NCBI RefSeq assembly: GCF_902499115.1
Contig: NZ_CABVPN010000009.1
Span: 1 to 64,000 of the forward strand
Source: Burkholderia diffusa
GTDB lineage: Bacteria; Pseudomonadota; Gammaproteobacteria; Burkholderiales; Burkholderiaceae
DNA: 64,000 bases
Direction of reading: 5' to 3'
The number at the start of each line of letters is the position of its first letter. The first letter of the stretch is position 1. The translations under genes and the position numbers were made by a program. Under the pieces are notes generated by a model that saw nothing but the letters and a program-made list of their open reading frames with translations, ran no database searches and was not told the DNA's origin. Below are positions 21,003-29,563 of this stretch, piece after piece.

Positions 21003-21752
21003 ATGTTGCTCGACAGCAAAGTGGTCATCGTAACCGGTGCCGCCTCGCCGCGCGGCATCGGCAAGGCGACCGCAAAAGCGCTCGCTGCGCAAGGCGCGCG
21101 CGTAGTGATTCTGGATCTTCACAAGGGAGATGCCGAGCGTGCTGCGCGTGAGTTCGGCGAGGACAACCTCGGCCTCCCTTGCGATGTGACCGACAAAGCC
21201 GCATGTATAGCTGCCGCCGCGGCGGTCATCGAGAAGTACGGCCGTGTAGATGGATTGATCAACAACGCAGGTATCACGCAGCCTTTGAAGACGATGGACA
21301 TCGGGGCCGACAACTTCGATGCGGTCATCGACGTGAACCTGCGCGGCACGCTCTATATGTCGCAAGCGGTCATTCCGCAAATGCGGGCGCAAAGGAGCGG
21401 CAGCATCGTCTGCATGTCATCCGTTTCCGCGCAACGCGGCGGCGGCATCTTCGGCGGTCCGCACTACAGCGCAGCCAAAGCCGGTGTGCTCGGTCTCGCT
21501 CGCGCGATGGCGCGTGAACTCGGCCCGGACAACATCCGCGTCAACTCGATCACCCCGGGTCTCATTCAGACCGACATCACAGGCGACAAGCTCACGACCG
21601 AGATGCGCGCCGAAGTCATCAAGGGCATTCCGCTCGGCCGGCTCGGCGATGCCGCGGACGTCGCGAACGCCTGCCTGTTCCTCTCGAGCGACCTGTCGAC
21701 TTACCTCACGGGCATCACGCTCGACGTCAACGGCGGAATGCTGATCCATTAA
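21003..21752 (+). CDS. Short-chain dehydrogenase/reductase
   Basis: A 249-residue classical SDR. Cofactor motif TGAASPRGIGKATAKAL, NNAG motif INNAGITQP, catalytic Ser in CMSSVSAQ, and YSAAKAG as the Tyr-x3-Lys pair. ILDLHKGD at the end of beta-2 suggests NAD rather than NADP. The C-terminal TGITLDVNGGMLIH is typical of sugar or polyol dehydrogenases in this class. The start at 21003 has GGAGA five bases upstream. First gene of an apparent operon with an MFS permease and both transketolase halves, so it probably oxidises a polyol or sugar to a ketose that the transketolase can use. Confidence 0.9.
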   Translation: MLLDSKVVIVTGAASPRGIGKATAKALAAQGARVVILDLHKGDAERAAREFGEDNLGLPCDVTDKAACIAAAAAVIEKYGRVDGLINNAGITQPLKTMDIGADNFDAVIDVNLRGTLYMSQAVIPQMRAQRSGSIVCMSSVSAQRGGGIFGGPHYSAAKAGVLGLARAMARELGPDNIRVNSITPGLIQTDITGDKLTTEMRAEVIKGIPLGRLGDAADVANACLFLSSDLSTYLTGITLDVNGGMLIH

Positions 21753-21832
21753 GTACGACATCGGCCGCGGTTGCGGCAGATGGGTCAATGCACCCGGCGG
21801 TAAAACCCGGGGCGATATGGCAGGAGACAACC

Positions 21833-23161
21833 ATGAAAACGAAGGCCACCGCGCCGTCAATGGCGGGCGATGTCACGAAGCTCGCCGACTCGGCGAGCTT
21901 CGAATCAAAAACGTATGCGAAAGTCGGACGGCGCCTGATACCGTTCCTGATGCTGTGCTACCTGGGCGCTTATCTCGATCGTGTCAACGTGGGCTTTGCA
22001 AAACTGCAGATGCTCAACGACCTGCGCTTCAGTGAAACCGTGTATGGCCTTGGCGCCGGTATTTTCTTTCTCGGTTATTTTCTCTTCGAGGTACCGAGTA
22101 ATCTCATGTTGCACAGAGTAGGCGCACGAAACTGGCTCGCTCGCATCATGCTGACCTGGGCTGTGATTTCGGCCTCGTTTGTCTTCGTCAAGTCGCCCAC
22201 AACGTTCTATGTTCTCCGCTTTATGTTGGGCGTGGCCGAGGCGGGGTTCGCGCCGGGCGTCATTCTGTATCTGACATACTGGTTTCCTTCGGCACGGCGC
22301 GCAAAAGCACTCTCACTCTTTTTCATGGCTATTCCGCTGGCCGGCATTGTCGGCGGGCCGCTGTCCGGTTACATCCTGCATGCGTTCCAGGGCGTGCAGG
22401 GATTGGCTGGCTGGAAGTGGCTGTTCATCCTCGAAGCCCTGCCGTCGCTGCTCCTTGGTGTCACGATCCTGTTCTACCTCGATAACGGTATCGCTGCCGC
22501 GAAGTGGCTCACCGATGCGGAGAAAGCACTCCTCGCACGCAACGTGGCGAACGACAACGCGCACAAGATCGCGCATGTGTCGATCAGGTCGTTCATCGGC
22601 GATCGTCGTTTGTGGTTGATGGCCTCCATCTACTTCTGCGTCGTGCTCGGTCAATATGGGCTCACATTCTGGCTGCCGACGATCATCCGCAAATCCGGGG
22701 TGGCCGATCCGCTGTGGGTGGGCGTCTTTACAGCCATCCCGTACCTGTGCGCGATCATTGCGCTACCGCTGGTGGGAGCGAGCGCTGACCGGCATCGCGA
22801 ACGCCGTCTGCATCTTGCGATCCCGATGCTCGTATCGGCAGCGGGCTTCGCAACGCTTCCGACACTGGGCGGAGTCGGCGCGTCGCTGGTGTGTGTCAGC
22901 GTCGCCGCCGCAGGCATTCTCGCTTCGTCTTCGCAGTTCTGGTCACTGCCGACCGCGCTTCTCGGCGGCATGTCCGCCGCGGCGGGTATCGCGGCGGTGA
23001 ACTGCTTCGCCAATCTCGCCGGCTTCTTCTCGCCGGCCATCGTGGGCTGGTTGAACGATCTGACCGGTAAATCGACGGCTGGGCTCATCTTCATCTCCGT
23101 CGCGATCGTCATCGGTGCCGGGCTTGTTTTCCTCGTGCCGGCCAAAACCGTCAATCGCTGA
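21833..23161 (+). CDS. MFS transporter, anion:cation symporter (ACS) family
   Basis: A 442-residue permease with about 12 helices. The segments RRLIPFLMLCYLGAYLDRVN and VGFAKLQMLN in helix 1, GYFLFEVPSNLMLHRVGARN, and RFMLGVAEAGFAPGVILYLT are the ACS-family signature, which includes tartrate, phthalate and galactarate importers. The start at 21833 follows AGGAGA with a 6-base gap. It lies between the SDR and transketolase genes with short spacing, so it likely imports the substrate of this pathway, probably an organic acid or acidic sugar. Confidence 0.92.
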   Translation: MKTKATAPSMAGDVTKLADSASFESKTYAKVGRRLIPFLMLCYLGAYLDRVNVGFAKLQMLNDLRFSETVYGLGAGIFFLGYFLFEVPSNLMLHRVGARNWLARIMLTWAVISASFVFVKSPTTFYVLRFMLGVAEAGFAPGVILYLTYWFPSARRAKALSLFFMAIPLAGIVGGPLSGYILHAFQGVQGLAGWKWLFILEALPSLLLGVTILFYLDNGIAAAKWLTDAEKALLARNVANDNAHKIAHVSIRSFIGDRRLWLMASIYFCVVLGQYGLTFWLPTIIRKSGVADPLWVGVFTAIPYLCAIIALPLVGASADRHRERRLHLAIPMLVSAAGFATLPTLGGVGASLVCVSVAAAGILASSSQFWSLPTALLGGMSAAAGIAAVNCFANLAGFFSPAIVGWLNDLTGKSTAGLIFISVAIVIGAGLVFLVPAKTVNR

Positions 23162-23206
23162 CACCGTCCGCTGCAAAGACTCACCTTTTTGAATCAAGGA
23201 TCCACC

Positions 23207-24049
23207 ATGAACAATCCGTCATCAGATGGGCTGACGCTCGCCGAGCGCGCCTACCGGATTCGCAGAAACGCATTGCTGATGGGCGAGGTACAGGGCCAAG
23301 GCTATATCGGCCAGGCGCTCGATATCGCCGATGTACTCGCGGTTGCCTACTTTGGCGCGATGCGCTACCAGCCCGACAGTCCGGACTGGGAAGGCCGCGA
23401 TCGCTTCCTGTTGTCCAATGGTCACTATGCAATCGCGCTCTACGCCGCACTTTTCGAAGCCGGCTTCCTGCCACCGGAAGAACTCGAAACCTACGGCAGC
23501 GACGACAGCCGGTTGCCGATGTCCGGAATGGCGAGCTACACGCCCGGCATGGAGATGTCCGGCGGCTCGCTCGGCCACGGTCTCACGATCGCGGTGGGCC
23601 GCTGCCTGGGACTGAAGCGCAAGGGCTCGAACGCCTTCGTCTACACGCTCTTCTCCGACGGTGAACTCGATGAAGGCGCCATCTGGGAGGGCCTCATGTC
23701 GGCCGCTCACTGGAAGCTGGACAACCTGATCGCCATGGTCGATGTCAACAACCAGCAAGCCGACGGTCCGTCCTCGACGATCATGGCGTTCGAGCCGCTC
23801 GTCGAGAAGCTCGAAGCATTTGGCTGGTTCACCCAGCGGGTGGACGGCAACGACATTGACGCAGTGAAGGCTGCCTTCGATGCTGCACGCAATCATCCGA
23901 AAGAGCAGCCCCGCATCATCGTTTGCGATACCCGCATGGGCTGCGGCGTGCCGTTCCTCGAAGAACGGGAAAAGAACCATTTCATCCGCGTCGACGCCCA
24001 TGAGTGGCAACTGGCGCTCGCAGCACTCGAAGCAGGGAGACAAGCATGA
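23207..24049 (+). CDS. Transketolase-like protein, N-terminal (TPP-pyrophosphate-binding) half
   Basis: A 280-residue protein corresponding to the first part of transketolase. The TPP motif GDGELDEGAIWEG, followed by NLIAMVDVNNQQADGPSS, is intact, as is SNGHYAIALYAALFEAG near the active site and the GGSLGHGL segment. As in other split transketolases, this subunit binds the diphosphate of TPP and must pair with the C-terminal half encoded next. The start at 23207 has AAGGA six bases upstream. Transfers a two-carbon unit between ketose and aldose; the specific sugars are not known. Confidence 0.9.
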   Translation: MNNPSSDGLTLAERAYRIRRNALLMGEVQGQGYIGQALDIADVLAVAYFGAMRYQPDSPDWEGRDRFLLSNGHYAIALYAALFEAGFLPPEELETYGSDDSRLPMSGMASYTPGMEMSGGSLGHGLTIAVGRCLGLKRKGSNAFVYTLFSDGELDEGAIWEGLMSAAHWKLDNLIAMVDVNNQQADGPSSTIMAFEPLVEKLEAFGWFTQRVDGNDIDAVKAAFDAARNHPKEQPRIIVCDTRMGCGVPFLEEREKNHFIRVDAHEWQLALAALEAGRQA

Positions 24050-25050
24050 GCGACACCACTCTCACCACGAAGCCGCGCCTGAAGACCTCGGCGATGATCG
24101 CGTCTATTGCCGGCGAAGGACAGGTCACGCGTTCCGCCCCGTTCGGTCATGCGCTGGCCCGGTTGGCTCGGGAGAAGACGAACGTAGTTGGCATGACTGC
24201 CGACCTCGGCAAGTACACCGACCTGCACATCTTCGGAAAGGAGTTTCCAGACCGTTACTATCAGATGGGCATGGCCGAGCAATTGCTGATGGGCGCGGCC
24301 GCCGGTATGGCGCATGAGGGCGCCCAGCCGTTCGTGACGACGTACGCCGTATTCGCAACCCGTCGCGCGTATGACTTCATGCACCAGGCCATCGCGGAAG
24401 ACAACCTCGACGTAAAGATCATCTGCGCACTGCCGGGGCTCACGACCGGCTACGGACCGAGCCATCAGGCGGCCGAGGATCTTGCGCTGATGCGCGCGAT
24501 GCCGAACATGACGGTCATCGATCCGTGCGATGCGCTCGATACCGAGCAGATGGTGCCGGCGATCGCCGCGCATAACGGGCCGGTGTATGCGCGCCTGCTG
24601 CGTGGCAACGTTCCGGCCGTGCTCGATGAATACGACTATCAGTTCGAACTCGGCAAAGCCAAGCTGCTGCGCGACGGCGCCGACGTTCTGATCATCTCCT
24701 CGGGCATCATGACGATGCGCTCGCTGGAAGTCGCGAAGGTGCTCGAAGCGGACAACGTAGGCGTTGGCGTATTGCACGTGCCGACCATCAAGCCGCTCGA
24801 CACCGAGACGATCTTGCGTGAAGCCCGACGCACGGGTCGCATGGTCGTGGTCGCCGAGAATCATTCGGTGATCGGCGGTCTTGGCGAAGCGGTCGCGACC
24901 TCGCTGCTTACGGCGGGCGTGACGCCAATGTACCGTCAAATCGCACTGCCCGATGAGTTCCTCGGTGCGGGCGCGCTACCGACCTTGCACGATCGCTATG
25001 GCATCTCCACCCACGTCATGGCCAATACCATCAAGGGCTGGCTTGGTTGA
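24046..25050 (+). CDS. Transketolase-like protein, C-terminal (pyrimidine-binding) half
   Basis: A 334-residue partner of the preceding gene; its ATG overlaps the preceding stop (ATGA), so translation is coupled and stoichiometric subunits are expected. The conserved catalytic glutamate lies in QMGMAEQLLMGAAAGMAHEG. GLTTGYGPSHQAAEDLALMR and the C-terminal domain (VGVLHVPTIKPLDTETILRE, VVVAENHSVIGGLGEAVA) match the transketolase C-terminal family and related split enzymes. With the upstream SDR and permease it forms a catabolic unit that lacks an obvious sugar kinase. Confidence 0.9.
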   Translation: MSDTTLTTKPRLKTSAMIASIAGEGQVTRSAPFGHALARLAREKTNVVGMTADLGKYTDLHIFGKEFPDRYYQMGMAEQLLMGAAAGMAHEGAQPFVTTYAVFATRRAYDFMHQAIAEDNLDVKIICALPGLTTGYGPSHQAAEDLALMRAMPNMTVIDPCDALDTEQMVPAIAAHNGPVYARLLRGNVPAVLDEYDYQFELGKAKLLRDGADVLIISSGIMTMRSLEVAKVLEADNVGVGVLHVPTIKPLDTETILREARRTGRMVVVAENHSVIGGLGEAVATSLLTAGVTPMYRQIALPDEFLGAGALPTLHDRYGISTHVMANTIKGWLG

Positions 25051-25133
25051 GCCCACAGTGTTGTCCCGGCGCAGCACCACGGCGGACATCGCTTCGCCTG
25101 CGTATGAAACATGTCCTCGGCTAGCTTGAGCGG

Positions 25134-25166
25134 GGAGGGTGCGTCGGTTCCATCGACGCACCCTCC
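25134..25166. terminator. 13-bp perfect hairpin after the transketolase operon
   Basis: GGAGGGTGCGTCG, a 7-base loop, and CGACGCACCCTCC form a perfect 13-base stem 84 bases after the stop of the last operon gene. No T-tract follows on the plus strand (TGAAAAAG), and on the minus strand the T-run would precede the hairpin. It may act as an imperfect terminator or an mRNA 3'-end stabiliser. Confidence 0.55.
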
Positions 25167-25259
25167 TGAAAAAGTAGGCTGCTGACATGTGTCAAGCAAA
25201 GCCTGCCCGACTGAAGAAGAGCGCTGACGGGCCGCTTGCCGCTTGTCATCGGCCTCTCG

Positions 25260-25337
25260 GAATGAGCGAGCGACTGGCAGCACCGGGTCGGCCGCGGTCG
25301 GTTGCTTTTGACCGCAGCCGGCCACGACCGCTCATTC
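25260..25337. repeat. Hairpin repeat family A, copy 2, extended
   Basis: Core hairpin at 25289-25320 (CGGCCGCGGTC / GACCGCAGCCG with GTTGCTTTT in the loop). An outer pair, GAATGAGCG at 25260-25268 and CGCTCATTC at 25329-25337, is perfectly complementary. The outer arms differ from those in copy 3 but pair in both. It lies in the 434-base gap between the transketolase operon and the ArsO-like gene; apart from this and the 25134 hairpin the gap is empty. Confidence 0.8.
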
Positions 25338-25484
25338 GCCAGCGACTCCACATGGCCGTGCGAGCGTGTGCTGATATCTTGGTAACTGCGGCCCGGCCTC
25401 GATCCACGCCGCCTGCCACATGACCGAGACGTGGCGTGGCAGAAAAAAGGGGCGATGCCTCATTTGCGATGCCCCTATCACCGG

Positions 25485-26567
25485 CTACGGTGCCGATGTG
25501 CTGCGCGGCTGTATAGCGCGCAAATATCTGGCTATATCCCCCGCCGCGTCGCGAGCGCTACGCATTACACCGATGAGCGTGGCAGAGGCGGCGCCGCACC
25601 ACTCGCCGTAACCGACAAACCACAGGCGTTCCTCGTCGCTGGCTCGCGTCCCGTCTGTCCTCGGCAATCCGTTTGCATCACAGATCTGCAGCGGGTCAAG
25701 ATGTTTGAGTGCGGGGCGGAACCCGGTGCACCAGATCACGACATCGACGCGGGAATGCGTGCCGTCGCTCCACGCGACGCCGTCTGTATCGAAATGGCTG
25801 AACGGACGCATTGCGTGCAGAACGCCACGCGCACGCGCGTCCCGTACAGGTGGCACCATGACGATGTCGCCCAAACCACCTACTGGTGCCGTCATCGTGT
25901 GCCCATCGCGAAGAGCCTGCCATTTGGCTGTCGCGCGTTCGAACAAGACCCGGCCATCTACGTCGTCTGGAAGAAAAACCGGTTCCTGCAACGTCACCCA
26001 CATGGCGTTGCAGACGGTCGATACCTCCGCCAGGATCTGCGCGCCCGAGTTGCCGCCGCCCACCACCAGCACATCTTGTCCGCGCAGATTGTCCGGATTG
26101 CGATACTGAGCCGAATGCATCTGACGACCGCGAAAGATCTCGCGTCCAGGATAGTCGGGGACATACGGCGCGCTCCAGGTACCGGTCGCACTCACGATCG
26201 CCCCGGCGAGCCATTCCCCGCGATCGGTACTGACCAGCAACCCACCCTGAACGCGTGAAACGGATTCGACATGAACGGGTCGTCGGACAGGGATGTGATA
26301 ACGCTCCTCATATCGCGCCAGATAGTCGATAACCTCGTTGCGCGACGGGTACCTGTCGTGTGATACGGGCATCTGCCAGCCTGGCAGCGAACTCCATTGC
26401 GCCGGCGAAAACAGGTGTAGCGAGTCCCAGGTATGTCGCCAGGCGCCTCCTGGGGCGCTTTGGTTATCCAGCACGAGATAGTCGAGCCCCGCGCGACGCA
26501 GAAAGTAGGCGGTGGCAAGCCCGGCCTGGCCACCGCCGATTACCACGACATCAATGTCTACAGGCAT
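25485..26567 (-). CDS. Flavin-containing monooxygenase, ArsO-like
   Basis: A 360-residue FAD/NADPH oxidoreductase. FAD motif VVVIGGGQAGLATAYFLRRA near the N-terminus, second Rossmann motif VLVVGGGNSGAQILAE near residue 170, and a C-terminal DVVIWCTGFRPALKHL. This layout matches the ArsO-type flavin monooxygenases that occur in arsenic operons and related YczA/CzcO-like enzymes. It is the last gene of the arsenic cluster, 81 bases after arsA. The exact reaction of ArsO proteins is not well established, so a role in arsenic metabolism is inferred from context. ATG 26582 is an alternative start five codons upstream. Confidence 0.85.
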   Translation of the reverse strand: MPVDIDVVVIGGGQAGLATAYFLRRAGLDYLVLDNQSAPGGAWRHTWDSLHLFSPAQWSSLPGWQMPVSHDRYPSRNEVIDYLARYEERYHIPVRRPVHVESVSRVQGGLLVSTDRGEWLAGAIVSATGTWSAPYVPDYPGREIFRGRQMHSAQYRNPDNLRGQDVLVVGGGNSGAQILAEVSTVCNAMWVTLQEPVFLPDDVDGRVLFERATAKWQALRDGHTMTAPVGGLGDIVMVPPVRDARARGVLHAMRPFSHFDTDGVAWSDGTHSRVDVVIWCTGFRPALKHLDPLQICDANGLPRTDGTRASDEERLWFVGYGEWCGAASATLIGVMRSARDAAGDIARYLRAIQPRSTSAP

Positions 26568-26648
26568 CCGCTTTCGTCCCATCTCATGATTCGGATTCCG
26601 GCGGTCACGCCGCCCATTGAGCTCAAAGGCGGTGGGCGGTGCACTGCA

Positions 26649-28412
26649 CTACGTGGCCACCCGCGACGTAATCACGTGCTCGAGGCCAGCTGGCCCGACC
26701 GGTGCCTCGGCGAGCCACGGAATGAGTGCGGTGCGCTGGGCCAGATCGTCCGCCACGCGGCGGACGAACGGCACCTCGTAAGTGCCCCGCTGGCACAGCA
26801 TCGGGTCGGTCGTGCCACTCGCCAGCAACGACTGGTTGATGACCCACGCGTACGGCGTAATTCCCGCGCGCGCGAGGTCGGCGCTCAGGCGTTCCGCTTC
26901 GTGAACCGGCGTGGCTTCCGGCAACGTGACGATCAGGATGCGGCTGTAATCCGGGTCCCGCAGGCGCGGCAGCAGTTGACGGACCGACTCCGGCATGTCG
27001 CCTTGTGTGCGCATCACTTCGCGGTGATAGGCCTCGGCAGCGTCCAGCAGCAGAATGGTGTGCCCGGTCGGCGCGGTGTCAAGCACCACGAAGCCGGACT
27101 TGCCTTGATCGACCGTGCGCGCGAAGGCCCTGAAGACGGCGATTTCCTCCGTGCAGGGCGAGCGCAGATCTTCCTCGAGCATCGCCCGGCCGCCCGCATC
27201 GAGGTGCGATGCCGCTTTGGCCAGCACCTCTTCGGTGTACTGCTGCACTTCGCGCGCCGGGTCGATGCGTGTGACGCTCAGGCGAGGCACGACGCCATCG
27301 ACGGTGGCGGCCACGTGCGAGGCCGGATCGGTGGTCGAGAGGATCACGTCGTGTCCGCGCCCGGCCAACGCAACTGCGATCGCGGCTGCTACAGTGGTCT
27401 TGCCCACGCCGCCTTTACCCATCGTCATGATCACGCCGTGGCCCGCGGCCGACAGCTCGTCTACCAGGCCGCCCAGGCCCGGCGGCAAGGCGGTGTCGGG
27501 CATCCGGTGTTCGCTCGGCATGCGCACGCGTTCGGGATGCGCCATGTCGCGCAGCGCATCCAGCCCGACCGTGCCGCGCGGCAGAAACGGAATGCGCGTC
27601 TGCGGCAAGCCCGCCAGTTCGTGCGGCATGTCGGCCAGTGCCTGTTGCGCGCGCCGGGTCATGGCGGTCGCAATCGCGTCGTCGTTACGATCTGTGTAGA
27701 AGAGTCCGTTGATCGCCAGCACCTGGTTGCAGATGCCGAGGTCGGCCAGTTCGTGCCGCGTGCGATTCGCTTCGCGCAGTGCTGCGACTTCGGGCCGGCT
27801 CACCAGCACGACGGTGGTCTGGGCTGCGCTCGACAGCCGTTCGACGGTTGCCGCGTAGAGCGCTTTCTGTTTCTCCAGTCCGGCCAACGGTCCGAGGCAC
27901 GAGGCGCCCCCCGTCGACGACGAGATGAACTCGTTCCACGCCGAAGGGAGCGTCAACAGGCGCAGCGTGTGGCCGGTCGGGGCGGTGTCGAAAATCACGT
28001 GATCGAAATCGGCCGTTGCGGCGGGGTCGCCGAGCAGTTTGGAGAATTCGTCGAAGGCAGCAATCTCGACCGTACACGCCCCGGAAAACTGCTCTTCCAT
28101 GTTGCGGATCGCCGCGGCAGGCAAGACGCCGCGATACGGTTCGACCATCCGTTCCCGGTAGGTCTGCGCGGCCACTTCCGGATCGATGTTCAACGCGAAC
28201 AGGCCCGGCGCGCCCGGCACCGCGGTCGGCAACTGACTCAGGCGGACGCCGAGCACCTCGTCGAGATTGGAGGCCGGGTCCGTGCTGACGATGAGCACCC
28301 GCTTGCCGGCATCGGCCATGGCAAGGCCCGTGGCACAGGAAAGCGATGTCTTGCCGACGCCGCCTTTTCCGGTGAAGAAGAGATATCGGGTCTGCGTGTC
28401 AGGAAGGGACAT
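26649..28412 (-). CDS. arsA: Arsenical pump-driving ATPase ArsA (two-domain)
   Basis: A 587-residue protein with two homologous ATPase halves, as in enterobacterial ArsA. Each half has a P-loop (GKGGVGKTSLSCATG near residue 15 and GKGGVGKTTVAAAIAVALAG near residue 330) and a DTAPTGHT switch motif. The three As(III)-binding cysteines of the family appear in FSGACTVEIAAF, GGASCLGPLAGL and LRSPCTEEIAVF. ArsA energises the ArsB or Acr3 arsenite channel at the inner membrane and receives As(III) from ArsD, which is encoded immediately upstream. No channel gene is present in this window. Confidence 0.96.
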   Translation of the reverse strand: MSLPDTQTRYLFFTGKGGVGKTSLSCATGLAMADAGKRVLIVSTDPASNLDEVLGVRLSQLPTAVPGAPGLFALNIDPEVAAQTYRERMVEPYRGVLPAAAIRNMEEQFSGACTVEIAAFDEFSKLLGDPAATADFDHVIFDTAPTGHTLRLLTLPSAWNEFISSSTGGASCLGPLAGLEKQKALYAATVERLSSAAQTTVVLVSRPEVAALREANRTRHELADLGICNQVLAINGLFYTDRNDDAIATAMTRRAQQALADMPHELAGLPQTRIPFLPRGTVGLDALRDMAHPERVRMPSEHRMPDTALPPGLGGLVDELSAAGHGVIMTMGKGGVGKTTVAAAIAVALAGRGHDVILSTTDPASHVAATVDGVVPRLSVTRIDPAREVQQYTEEVLAKAASHLDAGGRAMLEEDLRSPCTEEIAVFRAFARTVDQGKSGFVVLDTAPTGHTILLLDAAEAYHREVMRTQGDMPESVRQLLPRLRDPDYSRILIVTLPEATPVHEAERLSADLARAGITPYAWVINQSLLASGTTDPMLCQRGTYEVPFVRRVADDLAQRTALIPWLAEAPVGPAGLEHVITSRVAT

Positions 28413-28421
28413 GAGCGTTCC

Positions 28422-29267
28422 TTAGCAGCAGCCCGAGCCCGGCGAACAGCAGCTGCCGGCCTTGATATGAGGCTTTTCCTCCGTCGTCAGCGCAATGCCG
28501 AGTTTCTGCGCAAGCTGCTGGCGCGACGGATACATCCCCGTCGAGACGATATGGCCGTCGACCACGAGGATCGGCAGCCGCTCCATGCCGGCTTCCATTT
28601 CCTTGACCACCGCGGCGTTGGCGGCGAACGCCTGCGGCGCGTGGCCCAGGTTGTAGCGGGCCACCGTCACGCCGTGCGCCTCGACCCACTTCAGATCGGC
28701 GGCGAATTGCGCCAGTACGGGGTCGACGTCTACGCCGCAAACGCCGGTCGAGCAACACATGGCGGGATCGAACACTTCGAGATTCTTCATGGCAGGCACC
28801 TTGGAGCAATTGGAATTCAGCGACTTCCACAAGCTCGGATGCGTCTGCGGACAAAGATGCGTGAATTCGGGCAGACCGCGGATCGCTTCGGGAATGAGGG
28901 TTCGCTCAATGCGTGTGAATCCGCGGCGCGCAAAAAAATTGAGGGCGGATTCATCGTTCGGAATAAGGTATAGCGCGCGCAGCGATCGCGTTTGCGCCAG
29001 CGCAATGGATGCGTCGATAAGTCGGCCACCCAGACCGGATGCGCGCAGCCGCGGGTGAACGGCGACCGAACGCAAAAGGGCCGCATCGCCAACTTGCTCC
29101 AGCCCGGCCACCCCGACGATCCCGGCGTCCCGTACGGCGACGTGGAAGCCGTCGAGGCTTTGCGCCGTGAGGTCGCTGGCGGGTAGCCCGCACAGGTCCA
29201 GCAACGCGAGGATGCCGCCGAAGTCTGTGGCGACTGCCGGGCGAATCTCATCAACGGGCGTGCTCAT
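28422..29267 (-). CDS. arsD: Fusion of ArsN2-like N-acetyltransferase and ArsD arsenic metallochaperone
   Basis: A single 281-residue frame. Residues 1-155 form a GNAT domain (LRSVAVHPRLRASGLGGRLI, YLIPNDESALNFFARRGF, FTHLCPQTHPSLWKSL) like ArsN2 proteins of arsenic operons. From Met160 onward it is a complete ArsD (MKNLEVFDPAMCCSTGVCG) with Cys pairs at ArsD positions 12, 13 and 18, the motif NAAVVKEMEAGMERLPILVV, and the C-terminal pairs in SCCSPGSGCC. No stop separates the two. An AAGGTG before the internal ATG at 28790 could also allow separate ArsD translation. ArsD hands As(III) to ArsA, encoded 9 bases downstream. The start overlaps the upstream open frame by ATGA. Confidence 0.88.
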   Translation of the reverse strand: MSTPVDEIRPAVATDFGGILALLDLCGLPASDLTAQSLDGFHVAVRDAGIVGVAGLEQVGDAALLRSVAVHPRLRASGLGGRLIDASIALAQTRSLRALYLIPNDESALNFFARRGFTRIERTLIPEAIRGLPEFTHLCPQTHPSLWKSLNSNCSKVPAMKNLEVFDPAMCCSTGVCGVDVDPVLAQFAADLKWVEAHGVTVARYNLGHAPQAFAANAAVVKEMEAGMERLPILVVDGHIVSTGMYPSRQQLAQKLGIALTTEEKPHIKAGSCCSPGSGCC

Positions 29268-29563
29268 GCCAATTCTCCCTTACGTTCACGGTGTGTAAGT
29301 GGCTGCCGGATGATCAAGGTGATTTTTGTGCGGAGGCTGCCAGTGTAGTCCCGCGTGGTAACGGCAAACACCGGGTCGTAGAGGGGCGCCGGCGTCGCGG
29401 CGAAAAGGGAGACGGCGTAGCAGATGGTTCCCCACGAGACAAGCTGGGCGATTGCCAGCGCCCATGTCACGGTGTTGTCGTTCTCGTTGCGACGGGGAGC
29501 GAAGGCCGGCATGCGGTCAATCCGTTTCCAGAGTTTGTCGATTTCCCGATCGATATCTTTCAC
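29264..29563 (-). pseudogene. Truncated MFS transporter remnant
   Basis: A 99-residue frame. A charged N-terminus is followed by a helix-1-like segment (TWALAIAQLVSWGTICYAVS), similar to the first transmembrane helix of MFS permeases that often carry AQLxSWGT. After about residue 60 the sequence becomes hydrophilic and ends, so roughly 340 residues of a normal permease are missing. Its stop overlaps the ArsN2-ArsD start (ATGA), so the remnant could still be translated and couple translation into arsD. It may be what is left of an arsenical or other efflux gene. I cannot date or prove the deletion from the sequence alone. Confidence 0.5.
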
